Of a DNA stretch of 64,000 bases, positions 26,190-34,572 are shown piece after piece; within the stretch, counting starts at the first letter, position 1, and every line of letters starts with the position of its first letter. Source of the DNA: Rufibacter sp. LB8 (GTDB taxonomy: Bacteria; Bacteroidota; Bacteroidia; Cytophagales; Hymenobacteraceae); the NCBI RefSeq assembly GCF_014876185.1, contig NZ_JADALJ010000001.1, forward strand, positions 3,019,501 through 3,083,500. The letters run 5' to 3'. The notes under the pieces were generated by a model. That model worked only from the letters and a program-made list of their open reading frames with translations, did no database searches and had not been told where the DNA came from. The position numbers and the translations under genes are program-made.

Positions 26190-26626
26190 TTTTGGCAACG
26201 ATCTGATTCTTTTTCAGTTGCAAACTATTTGGTGCCTTCAAGCTGGTTTTTCCATTGACTCTTGGGCACTTGGCTACGCATGAAGGGCAACTAAAGGCTT
26301 CTTTCACCAGTAGTATAATTGCTGTGGCCAACCAACGAGAAGGCTCTTTCTATATAGGTTTCTTTCTCTGCGGAACGGGGCCATTTGCCAGAGCCGGACA
26401 CAGATTTCACAAGGTCATTGGCGTTCTGGCCAGTGTTGGTGACAAACAAAACCAGTCTGTGCCAGCTTATTCTTCTTTTACAGCAAAAGTGCCACAGCAG
26501 CAGATCACAGCAGATTAGTACCGCGTGTCTGGGAGGCATTGCTAAGTTTTTGTTAATTGTTGGGCGCTCACGTAGGGGTAGCGCTATGGAATTTCAGTCT
26601 AACTAGTACAGGAGGGAGGTTACCAT
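26190..26626. other. Gene-free spacer
   Basis: About 435 bp in which I see no supported gene, hairpin or repeat until the small frame at 26627. Frames of 80-90 codons on both strands look random. Confidence 0.45.
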
Positions 26627-26797
26627 ATGAAACACCGAAAGCTGAAATTACCGGAGGAGTTGCAGTACAGCAACCGAAACCGTTGGGGTTTTGTCTCACC
26701 AGACAACCCCCCGCTGGTGTTGCAGCAGACACTGCCGCCAGTAGCACCACTGGCTGAGATCTATAACTTTTGCGGTTATACATTCTCAGATAACTAA
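26627..26797 (+). CDS. Candidate small protein, 56 residues
   Basis: ATG at 26627 preceded by GGAGGGAGGT, an unusually strong Shine-Dalgarno for this phylum, 6 bp upstream. The frame encodes 56 residues starting MKHRKLKLPEELQYSNRNRW and ends TAA four bases before a perfect terminator hairpin at 26801. The ribosome site, frame and terminator together look like a real short transcription unit. The charged start followed by a Pro/Leu/Gln-rich, single-Cys tail faintly recalls a peptide precursor, but no modification or export gene is adjacent. No recognised family; coding status is uncertain. Confidence 0.4.
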   Translation: MKHRKLKLPEELQYSNRNRWGFVSPDNPPLVLQQTLPPVAPLAEIYNFCGYTFSDN

Positions 26798-26800
26798 AGA

Positions 26801-26858
26801 CCTAAAAAAGCCGAAGGGCAGGAAAGATATTGCTTTCCTGCCCTTCGGCTTTTTTAGG
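26801..26858. terminator. Bidirectional terminator, perfect 26-bp arms
   Basis: Hairpin from CCTAAAAAAGCCGAAGGGCA to its exact complement ending CTTTTTTAGG, with a 6-nt loop. It serves the small frame at 26627 and possibly the convergent gene at 26909. Confidence 0.85.
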
Positions 26859-26864
26859 TGGATT

Positions 26865-26904
26865 CTGTTTTGGGGCTCATTTCTGAAAAAGAGCCCCAAA
26901 ACAG
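26865..26904. repeat. Dispersed palindrome
   Basis: CTGTTTTGGGGCTC pairs with GAGCCCCAAAACAG around a CATTTCTGAAAAA centre. It begins four bases after the stop of the minus-strand gene at 26909. Confidence 0.78.
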
Positions 26905-26908
26905 AAAA

Positions 26909-27421
26909 TTATCTGGAAGCCTGCATGCGCTCAAACGCGGGCTTTGGTTGAATCTTGAGGCTGTAGTAGTTTTGCTCCAGTCCGCCGCGGGCCACGGCTA
27001 CTTTCCCGTTTTTCTCATAGATTCTGAGTTTCACGTTGGGGGCAATAGGGTCTTGGCGGGTAAGTTTCATGGCGGCAGCACGCAAGCTACTCTGTAACTG
27101 ACTGATCAGGCCCTTCCGGAAGACGGTGTATTCAATAGCCTGCTCGCCTACCCCGTCACCTTCCACGTACAGCACCGCTGCCAGGCTGGTACCGCCGTCG
27201 CCTATCTTGAAACAGTGCCTTGGTGTTTCATCACCGCCGCAGTTGCCGTCATAGAGCCAGCCTTTGCTTTCTAAAGATGCTCTTATTTCCTCTACTGACT
27301 TTGTCTGCAGGCTTAAGAGTTCGTTCACCTGTAATTTTTGCGCCTGAGCCCCTTGCAGGCCCAATACTGCCAATGCCAGAACGGCGGCTACGCTTCTCAA
27401 AAATGAATAATACTTTTTCAT
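26909..27421 (-). CDS. Exported protein of unknown function
   Basis: 170 residues from the ATG at 27421 (MKKYYSFLRSVAAVLALAVL), which starts a clear signal peptide cleaved near AQA-QK. An ATG 45 bp upstream would place unrelated residues before the signal. The mature part has a pair of Cys (NCGGDETPRHCF) that could form a disulfide, and alternating beta-strand character. No family recognised. It stands alone between a terminator region and a promoter-sized gap. Confidence 0.65.
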   Translation of the reverse strand: MKKYYSFLRSVAAVLALAVLGLQGAQAQKLQVNELLSLQTKSVEEIRASLESKGWLYDGNCGGDETPRHCFKIGDGGTSLAAVLYVEGDGVGEQAIEYTVFRKGLISQLQSSLRAAAMKLTRQDPIAPNVKLRIYEKNGKVAVARGGLEQNYYSLKIQPKPAFERMQASR

Positions 27422-27738
27422 ACCAATCGCTTTTAAATAGTACTCTGAGTGTGCAGTCTCTATCACTCTATACGGCGGAAGGCATTTTTGGATAGGGCTA
27501 TTTCTTAAAATTTTACTAACCCCTTATTTAATTAAGTCTATCCAAAGTGCGTAAAATATGCGCGAAAATCTATATTGAAGGCCTTTCCGGTAGTGCCATC
27601 TCCTTATTTGCTATATCATCACCAACCACAATACATTAATAATACAACAACCTTCATTTATAAATACTGAAACAATTAGGCACGGTTTATGGTATAAGTA
27701 CTATTGCAGCGTCTTAGAAAAGTGATGCCAGAAAGGTC

Positions 27739-27957
27739 ATGATGAAGCAACTGAGAAGAATAAAGCTTGAATTATATAACTTAAAAACCAAAGCACGGAA
27801 GATTTTCATGCGGGGGTATGAAGACCTCACCATGCTGATATATTACCATGACTTCAAGAAAAACTTTCAGTTGCTGATAGTGGGCCACAATGACTTGCTT
27901 CTAGCAGAAAGGGAGATTTCACGCGAAGAGGCGTTCAGGATTATGAACACCCGCTAA
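27739..27957 (+). CDS. Small basic protein of unknown function
   Basis: 72 residues, rich in Lys/Arg/Leu (MMKQLRRIKLELYNLKTKAR), with no signal or membrane segment. A T-rich hairpin (CCCCACCTTTGGGG then CTTTTTATA, 27970-27991) follows directly, which supports a real unit. No family recognised; start could be either of two adjacent ATG codons. Confidence 0.45.
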   Translation: MMKQLRRIKLELYNLKTKARKIFMRGYEDLTMLIYYHDFKKNFQLLIVGHNDLLLAEREISREEAFRIMNTR

Positions 27958-27969
27958 CTCAAAATTGTA

Positions 27970-27991
27970 CCCCACCTTTGGGGCTTTTTAT
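27970..27991 (+). terminator. Short hairpin with T-tract
   Basis: CCCC-ACCTTT-GGGG followed by CTTTTTATA, 12 bp after the stop of the 72-residue frame. Weak stem. Confidence 0.45.
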
Positions 27992-28143
27992 ATACCCGGC
28001 GCAAGCCAACACCACAAACGAAAGGACTAGCCTACCATGGCTGGTCCTTCTTGTTGTGGGCTACTCCATACAGCCTTCTTTCACTAGCAAAAGGTTTTAG
28101 GTACGCCTGTATCTTATACCCGAAAAGTGCCGTACGCCTGCCT

Positions 28144-29232
28144 ATGCGCTCTTTTCAACAAGCCTCCATTTACACCTTATTGCTGCTTCTGCTGCTAACG
28201 GCCTGCACGTCCACAGACACTGCCCGGCTGGAGACGTTGCCGCTGGCTTCGGCCTCCGCCCCCTTGTCGGTGATTGCCCTGGGCTCCTGCAACTCCCAGG
28301 ACCGCAAGCAGCCGCTTTGGGAAGAGATTCTCAAAAACAACCCGCAACTCTGGATCTGGCTAGGCGACAACATCTACGGCGACACCGAGGACATGGCGCT
28401 GCTCAAAGTCAAATATGAGAAACAGCGGCAACAGCCCGGCTACCAGAAACTGCTTGCCACCGTGCCCGTGGTTGGCATTTGGGACGACCATGATTACGGG
28501 CAGAACAACGCAGGCAAAGAATACGCACACAAGGCCGAGAGCCAACAGCTGTTCTGGGATTTTGTAGACGAACCCGCCAACAGCCCCCGCAGAAAGCAGG
28601 AAGGCGTGTACAGTGCCCATACCTACGGCCCGCCGGGGCAGCAGGTGAAAGTCTTGCTGCTGGACGGCCGCTACCACCGTGATCCTTTAATAGGCGAAGA
28701 ACCCAAATACAAACCCAACCCCACCGGTGACATGCTGGGCGAGGCCCAATGGCAGTGGCTGGAACGCGAACTCACCAACAGCACGGCTCAGTTCCACCTC
28801 ATTGGCAGCGGCCTGCAGTTTATTGCAGATGACCACCGGTATGAGCGCTGGGGCAACTTTCCGGCTTCCAGAAAGCGGCTGTTTGACCTCATTGCCCGTA
28901 CCAAAGCCGCCAATGTGATCTTGCTTTCCGGAGACCGCCACTTTGCCGAACTGTCTAAGATAGACTGGCCCGGCGTGCCCTATCCGCTTTATGATCTTAC
29001 CAGCAGCGGCCTGACCCATAACTGGCGAGACGGCTTTTTCATTGAGCCCAACCGCCACCGCGTAGGCGCCATACAAGACCGCCTGAACTTTGGGCTTCTC
29101 AAAATACATTGGGACCAGAACCCCGTGGTGGTGGAGTTTCAGATAAGAGGCAAAAGCAACCGCCTGGTGCAACGCATAAAAGCCGAATATGACGTGCCCG
29201 CCCTTACCGCCGTAAACCCGAAGGAATTCTAG
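28144..29232 (+). CDS. PhoD-like alkaline phosphatase-family lipoprotein
   Basis: 362 residues from the ATG at 28144. That start begins a lipoprotein signal (SIYTLLLLLLLTACTS, lipobox LTAC), while the upstream in-frame ATG adds 31 residues of no use. The metallophosphatase core shows ALGSCNSQD, IWLGDNIYGDTED, GIWDDHDYGQNNAG and ILLSGDRHFAELS, the metal ligands of the PhoD family. It would be a membrane-anchored phosphodiesterase or phosphatase facing the periplasm or surface. No phosphate-regulon gene is nearby. Confidence 0.88.
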   Translation: MRSFQQASIYTLLLLLLLTACTSTDTARLETLPLASASAPLSVIALGSCNSQDRKQPLWEEILKNNPQLWIWLGDNIYGDTEDMALLKVKYEKQRQQPGYQKLLATVPVVGIWDDHDYGQNNAGKEYAHKAESQQLFWDFVDEPANSPRRKQEGVYSAHTYGPPGQQVKVLLLDGRYHRDPLIGEEPKYKPNPTGDMLGEAQWQWLERELTNSTAQFHLIGSGLQFIADDHRYERWGNFPASRKRLFDLIARTKAANVILLSGDRHFAELSKIDWPGVPYPLYDLTSSGLTHNWRDGFFIEPNRHRVGAIQDRLNFGLLKIHWDQNPVVVEFQIRGKSNRLVQRIKAEYDVPALTAVNPKEF

Positions 29233-29270
29233 AAACCGAGCACCTAAATCTGCTTCTTTGTTCAAACAAA

Positions 29271-29320
29271 AATTCCTGTTTTCGGGCTCATTTCTGGAAA
29301 TGAGCCCGAAAACAGGAATT
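29271..29320. repeat. Dispersed palindrome, extended 50-bp perfect copy
   Basis: Perfectly self-complementary 24-bp arms starting AATTCCTGTTTTCGGGCTC with a 2-bp centre; 38 bp after the phosphatase stop. Confidence 0.8.
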
Positions 29321-29480
29321 TTACAGGGAGAAACTTCGGAAGGAAATCAGTTCAAAAGCACTTCTTATATCATGTATTCGGTCAAGAATAGAATTCTCTG
29401 TAAAGAAGACGAAATGCGTGAAATGATTTGAGTTCCTAAGCTAGCAGAAGAAGCTTTCAGCTACCAACTCTTTGGAATTC

Positions 29481-29999
29481 TTACTTCAAAAACACCTGAA
29501 TCTGGGCGGGCTTGCCTTCTGGGAAACGTTCCACGTAGAATTCCTGCAGGGCAAGCTTGTGCTCCTCAGCGTAATCAAACAGGGCTTCATAGATTAATTT
29601 GGGCGCCAGCATCACGCTTGCCTCAGATTTCCCCAGCAGCACCGGTTGGCCGGCGGGCACCACCCGCAACTCAAAGCCTTGGGGCACCGCCACCGTAGAA
29701 TCTGCCACGGCCACGCCAATAAATGCCTTGAGCAACTTGGTTTCTTTGGTGGGTTTATTGTAATAGATGCCGGCAAAATCGCCGGTCAGTTGTTTTTTCT
29801 CCACCAGCTGGCCCACCTCGGTGAAGCGCTCGCCCAGCTCTTTGGATTCTGGGTTGCCCTGGTAATAGCGGCCCACCACAAAGGTCTGCTCAGAGGTTGC
29901 CTTGGTGATGTCAACGCTTGAAAAACCGCCTACGTACGCGTAAATCCCGAGGGTGATGGCCAACACCACCGCCATGTAGATAAAAAACTTCTTATTCAT
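29481..29999 (-). CDS. Membrane-anchored GyrI-like (effector-binding) domain protein
   Basis: 172 residues. One N-terminal membrane helix (MNKKFFIYMAVVLAITLGIYAYVG) is followed by a domain that fits the GyrI-like/SOUL small-molecule-binding fold (GDFAGIYYNKP, GFELRVVPAG, ERFPEGKPAQIQVFL). Such domains bind hydrophobic ligands in regulators and in stand-alone proteins; no DNA-binding part is present here. Function unknown. Confidence 0.65.
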   Translation of the reverse strand: MNKKFFIYMAVVLAITLGIYAYVGGFSSVDITKATSEQTFVVGRYYQGNPESKELGERFTEVGQLVEKKQLTGDFAGIYYNKPTKETKLLKAFIGVAVADSTVAVPQGFELRVVPAGQPVLLGKSEASVMLAPKLIYEALFDYAEEHKLALQEFYVERFPEGKPAQIQVFLK

Positions 30000-30084
30000 T
30001 TATGAAATTGCTGCTTGTTAATTGCTGATTGTTCTGTGGCTAGTAAGCACGGTGAAACTAACCGCAAGAACGAATTACTCTTCT

Positions 30085-30178
30085 TTTGTAATCCTGAAAG
30101 GATCTCGGTTGCGAACTAGACAGGCTTTTACGAAACGTTTTCTTAGCTTGCCACTGAAATCCTTTCAGCATGACAAAG
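30085..30178. repeat. Inverted pair of CCTGAAAGGATC REP units
   Basis: ATCCTGAAAGGATCTCGG (30090) faces its inverted partner AAATCCTTTCAGCATGAC (30157) across about 35 bp; same units as in 11070-11243. Confidence 0.65.
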
Positions 30179-30195
30179 AAAGTCCGTAGAAATTT

Positions 30196-30235
30196 CCGTT
30201 TTCGGGCTCGTTTCTGAAAATGAAGCCGAAAACGG
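30196..30235. repeat. Dispersed palindrome
   Basis: CCGTTTTCGGGCTCGTTTC with right arm AAATGAAGCCGAAAACGG; ten bases after the stop of the ABC exporter gene on the minus strand. Confidence 0.75.
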
Positions 30236-30244
30236 AATTATCAC

Positions 30245-32011
30245 CTACACGAAATTCTTGTACTGCATCTCGTGGAGTTGCGCGTAGTAACCACCAGTCT
30301 GCAGCAGTTCCTCGTGTCTTCCGCTTTCCTTGATTTCGCCGCGGTCTAAGACAATGATGTTGTCTGCTTTCTGAATGGTAGAGAGCCGGTGCGCAATCAC
30401 AATAGACGTTCGGCCCTGCATTAACTGAGAAATGGCGAACTGAATCAGTTCCTCGGTCTCTGAGTCAACGCTGGAAGTGGCTTCATCCAGAATGATGATT
30501 TTAGGGTTGTACACCATGGCGCGCACAAAGGAGATCAACTGCCGCTGGCCCACTGATAAGGTAGCACCGCGTTCCATCACGTTGTACTGCAGACCGCCGG
30601 GCAAGCGCTCAATAAACCGGTCGGCGCCTACCAGTTTGGCGGCGTGCCACATCTGTTCTTCGGTGATGTCTTTGTTGCCCAGGCTAATGTTATCGGCGAT
30701 GGTGCCGGAGAACAAGAACACGTCTTGCAACACCACGCCAATCTGCCGGCGGAGCAAATCGAGGTCGTATTCTTTGATGTCTACGCCGTCTACTTTAATG
30801 GTGCCTTTGTTGATTTCGTAGAAACGGCTGAGTAAGTTGATGATGGAGGTTTTGCCCGCGCCCGTCGCGCCCACCAAGGCCACGGTCTGCCCGGCGTGCA
30901 CGTTGAACGAAATGCCGCGCAAAACCCAATCCTCGTCATTATAGGCAAACCACACGTTCTCAAAAGAAACATCGCCACGCACGTTTTCAGGTCGATGTTC
31001 GCCGGAATCAGAAATCATTTCCTGGCTTTCCAGCAGTTTCATAATCCGCTCAGAACTCACCACGCCCAGTTGCAGCGTGTTGAACCTATCGGCAATCTGC
31101 CGAATTGGGCGGAAGAACATGGCAATGTACATGATAAACGCAATCAGAGAACCCAGCGTGACGGTGTCCTGAATCACGCCCTTCGCGCCGTACCAGACCA
31201 GGAGGCCCGTACCAGCCGCGCCAATCACCTCGGCCACCGGAAAATACACCGAGTAATATAGCACCGATTTGATGTTGGCGCGCGTGTGTTCTTTGTTGAT
31301 GGCCTCAAACTTCTTCATCTCGCGCTCCTCGTTGTTGAAGATTTGCACAACCATCATGCCTGTTATGTGCTCCTGCACAAAAGCGTTGAGCTTGGCCACC
31401 GCGCCCCGCACTTCCTGGAAAGAGGCCTTCACCTTCTCCTTAAAAATGTACGTGCTGATGATCAACAACGGGAACATGGAAAGGCTCACCAAAGTGAGTT
31501 TCCAATCAATCCAGAACATGTAGCCCAAGATGAAGACCAGTTGCAGCACATCGCCAATCATAGCGGCCAGACCTTCAGAAAACACGTCAGAAAGGGTTTC
31601 CACGTCGCTCACGTTGCGGGTCACCAGCGTACCAATGGGCGTGCGGTCATAGAACTTAAGTCGTAGCTTTAAGATGTGCTCGTAGAGTTTCACGCGTATG
31701 TCGCGCACCACGTACTGGCCCAGCCAACCGGCAAAATACGTATGGAAATAAGACACCGCCGTGTGCGCCACCAGCAAAACTATCAGCCAGATGAACATTT
31801 GGTTCACGCCTTGCCAGTCATACTGCAGAATCTCCTTGTCCACCATTTCCTGAATCAGGAAGGGGCGCACCGTGGCCAGAAACGCCGAGGCCACCGTCAG
31901 GAAAATCACCAGGTAGAACACCTTCTTGTAGGGCGTGACAAACCGGAAAATCTTCCGCAGCACGTCCCAGTCAAAGGCACTCCCGGTTTTGTTACCGCCT
32001 ATTTCACTCAT
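30245..32011 (-). CDS. ABC exporter, fused membrane and ATPase domains (MsbA-like)
   Basis: 588 residues. Six membrane helices in about 25-330 form an ABC type-1 exporter domain. The ATPase domain follows (about 350-585) with Walker A GATGAGKTS, signature LSVGQRQLISFVRA, Walker B IIILDEATSSVD and switch His in IVIAHRLST. It works as a homodimer or heterodimer; lipid, peptide or drug export are all possible and the substrate cannot be told. A minus-strand TACTTTTG box at 32151-32158 may be its -7 element. Confidence 0.92.
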   Translation of the reverse strand: MSEIGGNKTGSAFDWDVLRKIFRFVTPYKKVFYLVIFLTVASAFLATVRPFLIQEMVDKEILQYDWQGVNQMFIWLIVLLVAHTAVSYFHTYFAGWLGQYVVRDIRVKLYEHILKLRLKFYDRTPIGTLVTRNVSDVETLSDVFSEGLAAMIGDVLQLVFILGYMFWIDWKLTLVSLSMFPLLIISTYIFKEKVKASFQEVRGAVAKLNAFVQEHITGMMVVQIFNNEEREMKKFEAINKEHTRANIKSVLYYSVYFPVAEVIGAAGTGLLVWYGAKGVIQDTVTLGSLIAFIMYIAMFFRPIRQIADRFNTLQLGVVSSERIMKLLESQEMISDSGEHRPENVRGDVSFENVWFAYNDEDWVLRGISFNVHAGQTVALVGATGAGKTSIINLLSRFYEINKGTIKVDGVDIKEYDLDLLRRQIGVVLQDVFLFSGTIADNISLGNKDITEEQMWHAAKLVGADRFIERLPGGLQYNVMERGATLSVGQRQLISFVRAMVYNPKIIILDEATSSVDSETEELIQFAISQLMQGRTSIVIAHRLSTIQKADNIIVLDRGEIKESGRHEELLQTGGYYAQLHEMQYKNFV

Positions 32012-32096
32012 GTAGTTTGTTTCGCTAATATATTGGAAGGCAGACGATTGGATCTTTATTTTTGGCTCAACCCAAGGAGTTTACCACGCGTCCATT

Positions 32097-32135
32097 CCGT
32101 TTTTGCCCTCATTTCTGAAAATGAGCCCGAAAACG
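32097..32135. repeat. Dispersed palindrome
   Basis: CCGTTTTTGCCCTCATTTC pairs with AAATGAGCCCGAAAACG. Confidence 0.72.
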
Positions 32136-32268
32136 CCCGTGCCCTCCCGGCAAAAGTACACAATTGCGCCTTTAATCTGATATCCCTTGACGCATCAAAA
32201 GTAAACCGACAACCCAGAGATTAGTTACCCTTATTTATCATTGTCTACATCCCAAAAAACAAGAGTGT

Positions 32269-32309
32269 AATCCCCTCTCCCTCTGGGAGAGGGTTAGGGT
32301 GAGGGAGTA
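32269..32309. repeat. C-rich REP-like hairpin
   Basis: CCCCTCTCCCTCTGGGAGAG is a hairpin followed by GGTTAGGGTGAGGGAG; same family as 10901-10935. Confidence 0.6.
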
Positions 32310-32398
32310 ATAACATTAGTAATTCTAGGCTCTTGCTGATTTTACAGACTATTAAAAGTTGCTGGGGCCAGCGTCTCAGTGTACCCAAGCAGTCATCG

Positions 32399-32421
32399 GA
32401 GACAAGGCAGTGCCTTGTCTC
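32399..32421. repeat. GAGACAAGGCA hairpin
   Basis: GAGACAAGGCA-G-TGCCTTGTCTC, 11-bp arms. A second copy with one change is at 37021-37043. Confidence 0.65.
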
Positions 32422-32438
32422 TACAAGAGCATGGTAAC

Positions 32439-32476
32439 TGTTTTCAGTCTCATTTCTGAAATGGAAGCCAAAAACG
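32439..32476. repeat. Dispersed palindrome, degenerate
   Basis: TGTTTTCAGTCTCATTTC with AAATGGAAGCCAAAAACG; directly after the truA stop on the minus strand. Confidence 0.65.
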
Positions 32477-32480
32477 AGGA

Positions 32481-33296
32481 TCACTCCGCAGTCTGTTCTG
32501 GCTTCATAATCGCCTGGGCGGCAGCTTCCTGGTCAAACAACATCTGCTGCTTCTGGAAATAATTTTCAGGATACTCCACACGGTGCAGAAACAGACCTTG
32601 GGCGGGCGCTGCCCCGCTGGCCAGGCTTCTATCCTGGCGTTCAATGATTTCCCGGAACTGCGCCGGTGTCAATTTGCCTTTGCCCACATCCAGCAGCGTG
32701 CCCACAATTAACCGCACCATGCCGCGCAAAAACCGATTAGCCGAAATAGTGAAAATCAGCAAGTTTCCCTCCTCGCGCCAAAAAACCTGGGAAATGGTAC
32801 AGCGGTAGTGCTTGGTATCGCCTTTTACTTTGGAGAACGTGGTGAAATCTTCCAGTTCCAGCAGCGCCTGCGCCGCCTGGTTCATGGCTTCTACGTCTGG
32901 CTTTCTGGAAAGCATGGCGGCATGCCGCACCAGAAACGGATTTCGGCCTAAAGAGATTCGGTATTCATAGGTGCGCTGCACGGCATCAAACCGGGTATGC
33001 GCTTCTGGCCCCACTTGAAACACCTGCCCAATGGCAATGTCTGGTGGCAAGATTCGGTTGAGTTTGTGCTGGATTTCTTCTGCGGCCATAACCTGTGGCA
33101 AGTCCACGTGCACCCATTGTTGGGAGGCATGCACGCCGGTATCTGTTCGGCCGCTGCCTATGGTCTCTACTATTGATAATCGGAAGACTTTTTTCAGGCA
33201 ATCGTCCAGCACCTGCTGCACCGTGACCGCGTTGGGCTGCGTTTGCCAGCCATGAAACCGCGTTCCGTCATACGCCACCTCTAGAAAATACCGCAT
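32481..33296 (-). CDS. truA: tRNA pseudouridine(38-40) synthase TruA
   Basis: 271 residues, normal length. It has the start MRYFLEVAYDGTRFHGWQ, the catalytic Asp in GSGRTDTGVHASQQ, the RTYEYRI motif and the C-terminal FLRGMVRLIVGTLLDVG block. It converts uridines 38-40 of the tRNA anticodon arm to pseudouridine. A minus-strand TATCTTTG box (33301-33308) lies only four bases before the ATG, so the mRNA may be leaderless or nearly so. Confidence 0.95.
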   Translation of the reverse strand: MRYFLEVAYDGTRFHGWQTQPNAVTVQQVLDDCLKKVFRLSIVETIGSGRTDTGVHASQQWVHVDLPQVMAAEEIQHKLNRILPPDIAIGQVFQVGPEAHTRFDAVQRTYEYRISLGRNPFLVRHAAMLSRKPDVEAMNQAAQALLELEDFTTFSKVKGDTKHYRCTISQVFWREEGNLLIFTISANRFLRGMVRLIVGTLLDVGKGKLTPAQFREIIERQDRSLASGAAPAQGLFLHRVEYPENYFQKQQMLFDQEAAAQAIMKPEQTAE

Positions 33297-33315
33297 GGCG
33301 CAAAGATAAGGAAAT

Positions 33316-33354
33316 TAGCCCCACCCCCGGCCCCTCCCCAACGGAGAGGGGAGA
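33316..33354. repeat. C-rich REP-like hairpin
   Basis: Reads GCCCCACCCCCGGCCCCTCC then ACGGAGAGGGGAG; same family as 10901-10935. Confidence 0.6.
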
Positions 33355-33356
33355 TT

Positions 33357-33386
33357 AATAGACCCGCCCTGAAGGGCGGGTCTATT
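33357..33386. terminator. Strong GC hairpin, terminator-like
   Basis: AATAGACCCGCCCT-GA-AGGGCGGGTCTATT, perfect 14-bp arms. Lies upstream of truA; which transcript it ends is unclear. Confidence 0.6.
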
Positions 33387-33971
33387 CAAGGCAAAACAAT
33401 TTATAAAGCCTCAGCACGGAGGGCGAACAAGGCATTGCAGCTTCTCAAATAGTAGCAGCGTTTCCTCCCGACCATGCGTAGGGCAGCCTTGGCTGTGCGC
33501 CCGAAGCATGGGAGGGAGCAAGTAGAAGCCTATGAATGGCAGTGGCGTAAGTGAGCTATGAAAGAAATAGCATTAGCCAAGTGCAAAGAAATGAACTCCC
33601 GCCTGTCTGAGCGGCAGCGAGTTCGGGGGTTCTTGATTCTTTTGGTTAGGTTGAGCATCAAGGAGAAAAGTGACAAACCTTGGCAAAATGTAAGAAAGAA
33701 TTAGGCAAGGTAGGTGGTTGGAGTATTGGCCATAATGTTAGTGGCAAGGCAGTCTCAGTCGTTGGTGAGAACACCGACAACGGCGAGAGGCAGACTTAGT
33801 TGTTGGCTCCTAGGAATACCAGCAACGGTAGGAATCAGCTAGTGTAAACATCTCCCTTCATCCCCTTCAAAGAGAGAATACGCGTTTGGCAAAAGGGTAT
33901 TACTTCAGTTCAAAAAATACTTCAGCAAGCAAAGGCAGAGAACTACTATCATAAGAATTTTAAAGCAAACC

Positions 33972-34412
33972 CTACAATTTCACCAAAGACAATTGCCCTC
34001 TTTCACCCTGCCATTTCGCTTGACGCTGATCACGCTTGCGTTCATACTTCTCCTGTAGTTTCTGACGGTCTTGCTCATAATCAGCTTTCAGACGGGCTAG
34101 GTCCTGCTCAAAGGCAGCTCTATCTCCGTTGTTAGACTTGGAAAACCGGTCATTGAGTTTATGCTGCCGACGGTTATAATCTTCTTTCAATTTAAGCTGG
34201 TCGCGCTCGTATTTATCCTTAGCCTGCGCCAGTTGCTGTTGATATTTTTCATCTTTCTTAGCTGCTTTAGCTAAGGTTTTAGCGCGTTGCTTTTCAGTTT
34301 TAGACAATTGCGCCTTCTGCTGCACGCCAACTCTAGTATAACTCTGAGCAGCGACATTTTGTCCAATCAAAAGAAGTGCTATAAAAGACAAGACAAAGAC
34401 AAACTGTTTCAT
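33972..34412 (-). CDS. Exported coiled-coil protein of unknown function
   Basis: 146 residues. A signal peptide (MKQFVFVLSFIALLLIGQNV, cleaved near AAA-QS) precedes about 110 residues of almost pure charged coiled coil (Lys, Arg, Gln, Glu, Asp; repeats of the type YEQDRQKLQEKYERKRD). It is probably a periplasmic helical rod or dimer. No family name can be assigned with confidence. Confidence 0.7.
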   Translation of the reverse strand: MKQFVFVLSFIALLLIGQNVAAQSYTRVGVQQKAQLSKTEKQRAKTLAKAAKKDEKYQQQLAQAKDKYERDQLKLKEDYNRRQHKLNDRFSKSNNGDRAAFEQDLARLKADYEQDRQKLQEKYERKRDQRQAKWQGERGQLSLVKL

Positions 34413-34522
34413 TTTTCTAAGGATTTAATATGACAACTTCCTCGCAACGTTTGTGCCAGATTGAGCTTCTAAAGAAATTAAGGCCTACCTCTTTCGTCAA
34501 CTATCTGCCAATCAGGTATAAA

Positions 34523-34560
34523 AAAATCCCGCCTGCTTTTCACAGACGGGATTTATATTT
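34523..34560 (-). terminator. Intrinsic terminator of the thiolase gene
   Basis: On the minus strand AAATCCCGTCTG and CAGGCGGGATTT pair across a 7-nt loop and a TTTTTTTA tract follows, 13 bp after the thiolase stop. Confidence 0.8.
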
Positions 34561-34572
34561 TCAGCTCTACTC

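Larger units (their letters stand above)
32012..32480. other. Gene-free spacer with four repeat units
   Basis: About 470 bp with no gene: dispersed palindromes at 32097-32135 and 32439-32476, a C-rich hairpin at 32269-32309 and a GAGACAAGGCA hairpin at 32399-32421. Confidence 0.6.
33297..33971. other. 675-bp gene-free region with terminator and decayed repeats
   Basis: It contains a C-rich hairpin (33316-33354), a strong hairpin (33357-33386) and, around 33740-33830, decayed GTTGGTG hairpins. The rest (33390-33740) has no frame I can support and no RNA I recognise. Confidence 0.5.

Noticed and set aside
26255-26518. 87-codon plus-strand frame after the HTH gene
   Set aside because: Composition looks random and no start signal or family is seen; an overlapping frame of similar length exists on the other strand.
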